From contig CAYOHP010000017.1 in assembly GCA_964403795.1 (NCBI GenBank), forward strand, positions 16,618 through 80,617: DNA of 64,000 nucleotides, in the 5' to 3' direction. This DNA is from CAYOHP01 sp964403795 [NCBI: uncultured bacterium] (GTDB lineage: Bacteria; Muiribacteriota; UBA6191; CAZXTJ01). Of the stretch, positions 61,425 to 64,000 are shown in pieces. The stretch's first letter is position 1. The number at the start of each line of letters is the position of its first letter. The translations under genes were made by a program, and so were the position numbers. The notes beneath the pieces are model-generated. The model saw only the letters and a list, made by a program, of their open reading frames with translations, did no database searches and had not been told where the DNA came from.

Positions 61425-61466
61425 GGAATCCGGTCGGAACCGGGCGGCAGGTCGGAGGTCCCAGGG

Positions 61467-62988
<1,522 letters not shown>

Positions 62989-63005
<17 letters not shown>

Positions 63006-63546
63006 GGCGCGTAAGGCAAGCATGGTCGTGGTCACCCGGACCGAGAAAGAGATCGCGCGTGCCCTGGCCCCGTCGCCGCTGGGACCGCTCCTGCTCGAGG
63101 CCACCGAGCTCGGACTGGTGAGCTTGAAGCTCCCCACCGGGGAAGGCGGCTCGCACCCTCCTCCCGGCCCTCCCCCCAAGGGAGCCGCGGCCCGGCACCT
63201 GGCGGCCGCCCGCCGGCAGCTGGCGGAGTATTTCTCGGGTCGGCGCCGGCGCTTCGACGTGCCGCTCGACCCGGAGGGGGACGAACTCGCACGGGAGGTC
63301 TGGGACCACGTCACCCGGATCCCCTACGGGACCACCGTGAGCTACGGCGAAATGGCCGAGCGGATCGGAAAGGTCCAGCAGGCCTCGGCGGTAGGGACCG
63401 CGAACCGGATCAATCCGATCCCGATCGTGATTCCCTGCCACCGGGTAATCCAGAACGACGGGACCCTCGGGCCGTATTCGGGGGGGAGCCCGGAGATCAA
63501 GTGGCGACTCCTACAACTCGAAGGAATCGCACCGAGCGAGAGCTAG
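62989..63546 (+). CDS. ogt: Methylated-DNA-[protein]-cysteine S-methyltransferase (Ogt-like)
   Basis: The 185-aa protein has the alkyl-transfer site IVIPCHRVI (Cys150) and the GTANRINP and YGTTVSYGEMAERIG helix-turn-helix region of O6-alkylguanine transferases. It repairs O6-methylguanine by suicidal transfer to Cys. ATG 62989 has a strong AGGAGGG 5 nt upstream and lies inside the cpaF 3' end, so translation of both is probably coupled, and the two may be co-expressed. Confidence 0.93.
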
Positions 63547-63556
63547 TCGAGGACAA

Positions 63557-63940
63557 GTGGCGATCAAGCGCCTGAGGCTGAACGACCAAGGACGACACGA
63601 AGAGCGGACCCTGGAGACCTCCGAGCTCCCGCCTCCGCCCCCCAAGCCCGAGAAATCGGCGACTCGGGTCAGGCCCCTGAAACTGGACTCGGGAGGGGGC
63701 GGTTCGAGCATACGATCGTCCGCCTCCATGCCTTCGACCGTGAAGGCACCCGCTTCCGGCCCGGTGAAGACCACCCGCATCGCCAAGAAGTTCGTGCCCT
63801 CGGGGCGGACCCTGCTCGACGAGGGCGTGATCCGCTACGGGTGCACCACCTGCGAGACCACCCGCATCGTCAAGGAAGTCGGCGCCAAGCCCCCTTCCTG
63901 CAGCCTCTGCAACAAGCCGATGCGACTGCAGACGAAATAG
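63557..63940 (+). CDS. Small basic protein with C-terminal zinc ribbon
   Basis: The 127-aa protein starts at GTG 63557 with GAGG upstream. The first ~90 residues are basic, Pro/Ser-rich and probably disordered; the last ~35 form a C-x2-C...C-x2-C zinc ribbon (YGCTTCETTRIV, then CSLCNKPM). Such ribbons often sit in small RNA- or DNA-binding or chaperone-like proteins. I do not recognise the family. It follows ogt by 10 bp, so it is the last gene of the cpaF-ogt unit. Confidence 0.75.
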   Translation: MAIKRLRLNDQGRHEERTLETSELPPPPPKPEKSATRVRPLKLDSGGGGSSIRSSASMPSTVKAPASGPVKTTRIAKKFVPSGRTLLDEGVIRYGCTTCETTRIVKEVGAKPPSCSLCNKPMRLQTK

Positions 63941-63955
63941 CGCGGAGCCGGAGCG

Positions 63956-63974
63956 CCCCGGGTTCACCCCGGGG
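63956..63974 (+). terminator. Hairpin after the zinc-ribbon gene
   Basis: CCCCGGG pairs with CCCGGGG (7 bp) around TTCAC, 15 nt after the stop; no T-run follows. Confidence 0.5.
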
Positions 63975-64000
63975 AAGCAGCGGTGTGTCTGGCATGTCCG

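Larger units (their letters stand above)
61143..61466. other. Gene-free interval between the diiron-protein and cpaF genes
   Basis: The 324 bp hold the SD of the minus-strand gene and, for cpaF, a copy of the repeated 20-mer (61286-61305), a TAGGAT box (61419-61424) and GGAGG (61454-61458). Nothing else is recognised. Confidence 0.6.

Overview
The window is uniformly GC-rich (about 70% by eye), with clear Shine-Dalgarno (SD) motifs, frequent GTG/TTG starts and tight gene packing. The gene content (two membrane Ser/Thr kinases, two FHA-sigma54 activators, a bacterial RING-type protein, a Uma2 nuclease, a TIGR03960/DUF2344 radical-SAM pair, type II-like pseudopilins and many exported proteins) points to a free-living Gram-negative bacterium of the Myxococcota or high-GC Planctomycetota kind. 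I cannot fix the phylum from this sequence. I saw no rRNA, tRNA, CRISPR array, insertion sequence or phage gene.

Layout. 1-2677: end of a beta-oxidation operon (hydroxyacyl-CoA dehydrogenase/enoyl-CoA hydratase fusion, then a thiolase with a histone-H1-like tail). 2687-8150: exported acyltransferase, membrane hydrolase, a sigma54-driven exported protein, and an FHA-sigma54 activator. 14612 down to 8125 (minus strand): probable five-gene operon of HExxH protein, PNPOx-like flavoprotein, B12/radical-SAM enzyme of RiPP-maturation type, sugar epimerase and receptor-like Ser/Thr kinase. 20740 down to 14691 (minus): glycosidase, glycosyltransferase and a phosphodiesterase/EEP fusion. 20859-22328: exported sphingomyelinase-like enzyme. 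22336-26916 (minus): exported proteins, including two paralogous LysM proteins that each have their own sigma54 promoter. 27242-29858: ABC exporter. 29873-33533 (minus): hybrid histidine kinase, HflX and a small exported protein. 33682-37849: membrane proteins, a pilin-like exported protein, a DUF21 transporter and a RING-type membrane protein. 37894-41351: a divergent pair of second FHA-sigma54 activator and second receptor-like kinase. 41445-45402: small exported proteins, a radical-SAM enzyme and a TrkA-C membrane protein. 45479-50756: a ynbABCD-type phospholipid locus split into two convergent halves plus a PlsC enzyme. 50824-51633: an exported protein made of two pilin-like repeats. 51911-54579: DUF2344/TIGR03960 pair. 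54724-56331: exported zinc phospholipase C-like protein. 56440-59451: EF-hand protein plus three pseudopilins. 59600-63940: Uma2 protein, diiron metallo-beta-lactamase-fold protein, CpaF, O6-alkylguanine methyltransferase and a zinc-ribbon protein.

Two threads tie the window together. First, there are two copies of a module made of a membrane Ser/Thr kinase next to a sigma54 activator whose sensory domain is an FHA phosphothreonine reader. Good sigma54 promoters (TGGCAC-N5-TTGC type) lie in front of at least four genes, all encoding exported or membrane-anchored proteins. This suggests kinase signalling to FHA activators that switch on secreted products. Second, two exported proteins carry the globular part of a type IV pilin (CxxQ...GYLxSIPxDPG...CxxHG) without the prepilin N-terminal helix, once as a single domain with a C-terminal membrane segment and once as a tandem duplication under a sigma54 promoter. 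I have not seen this arrangement described and consider it the most novel thing here.
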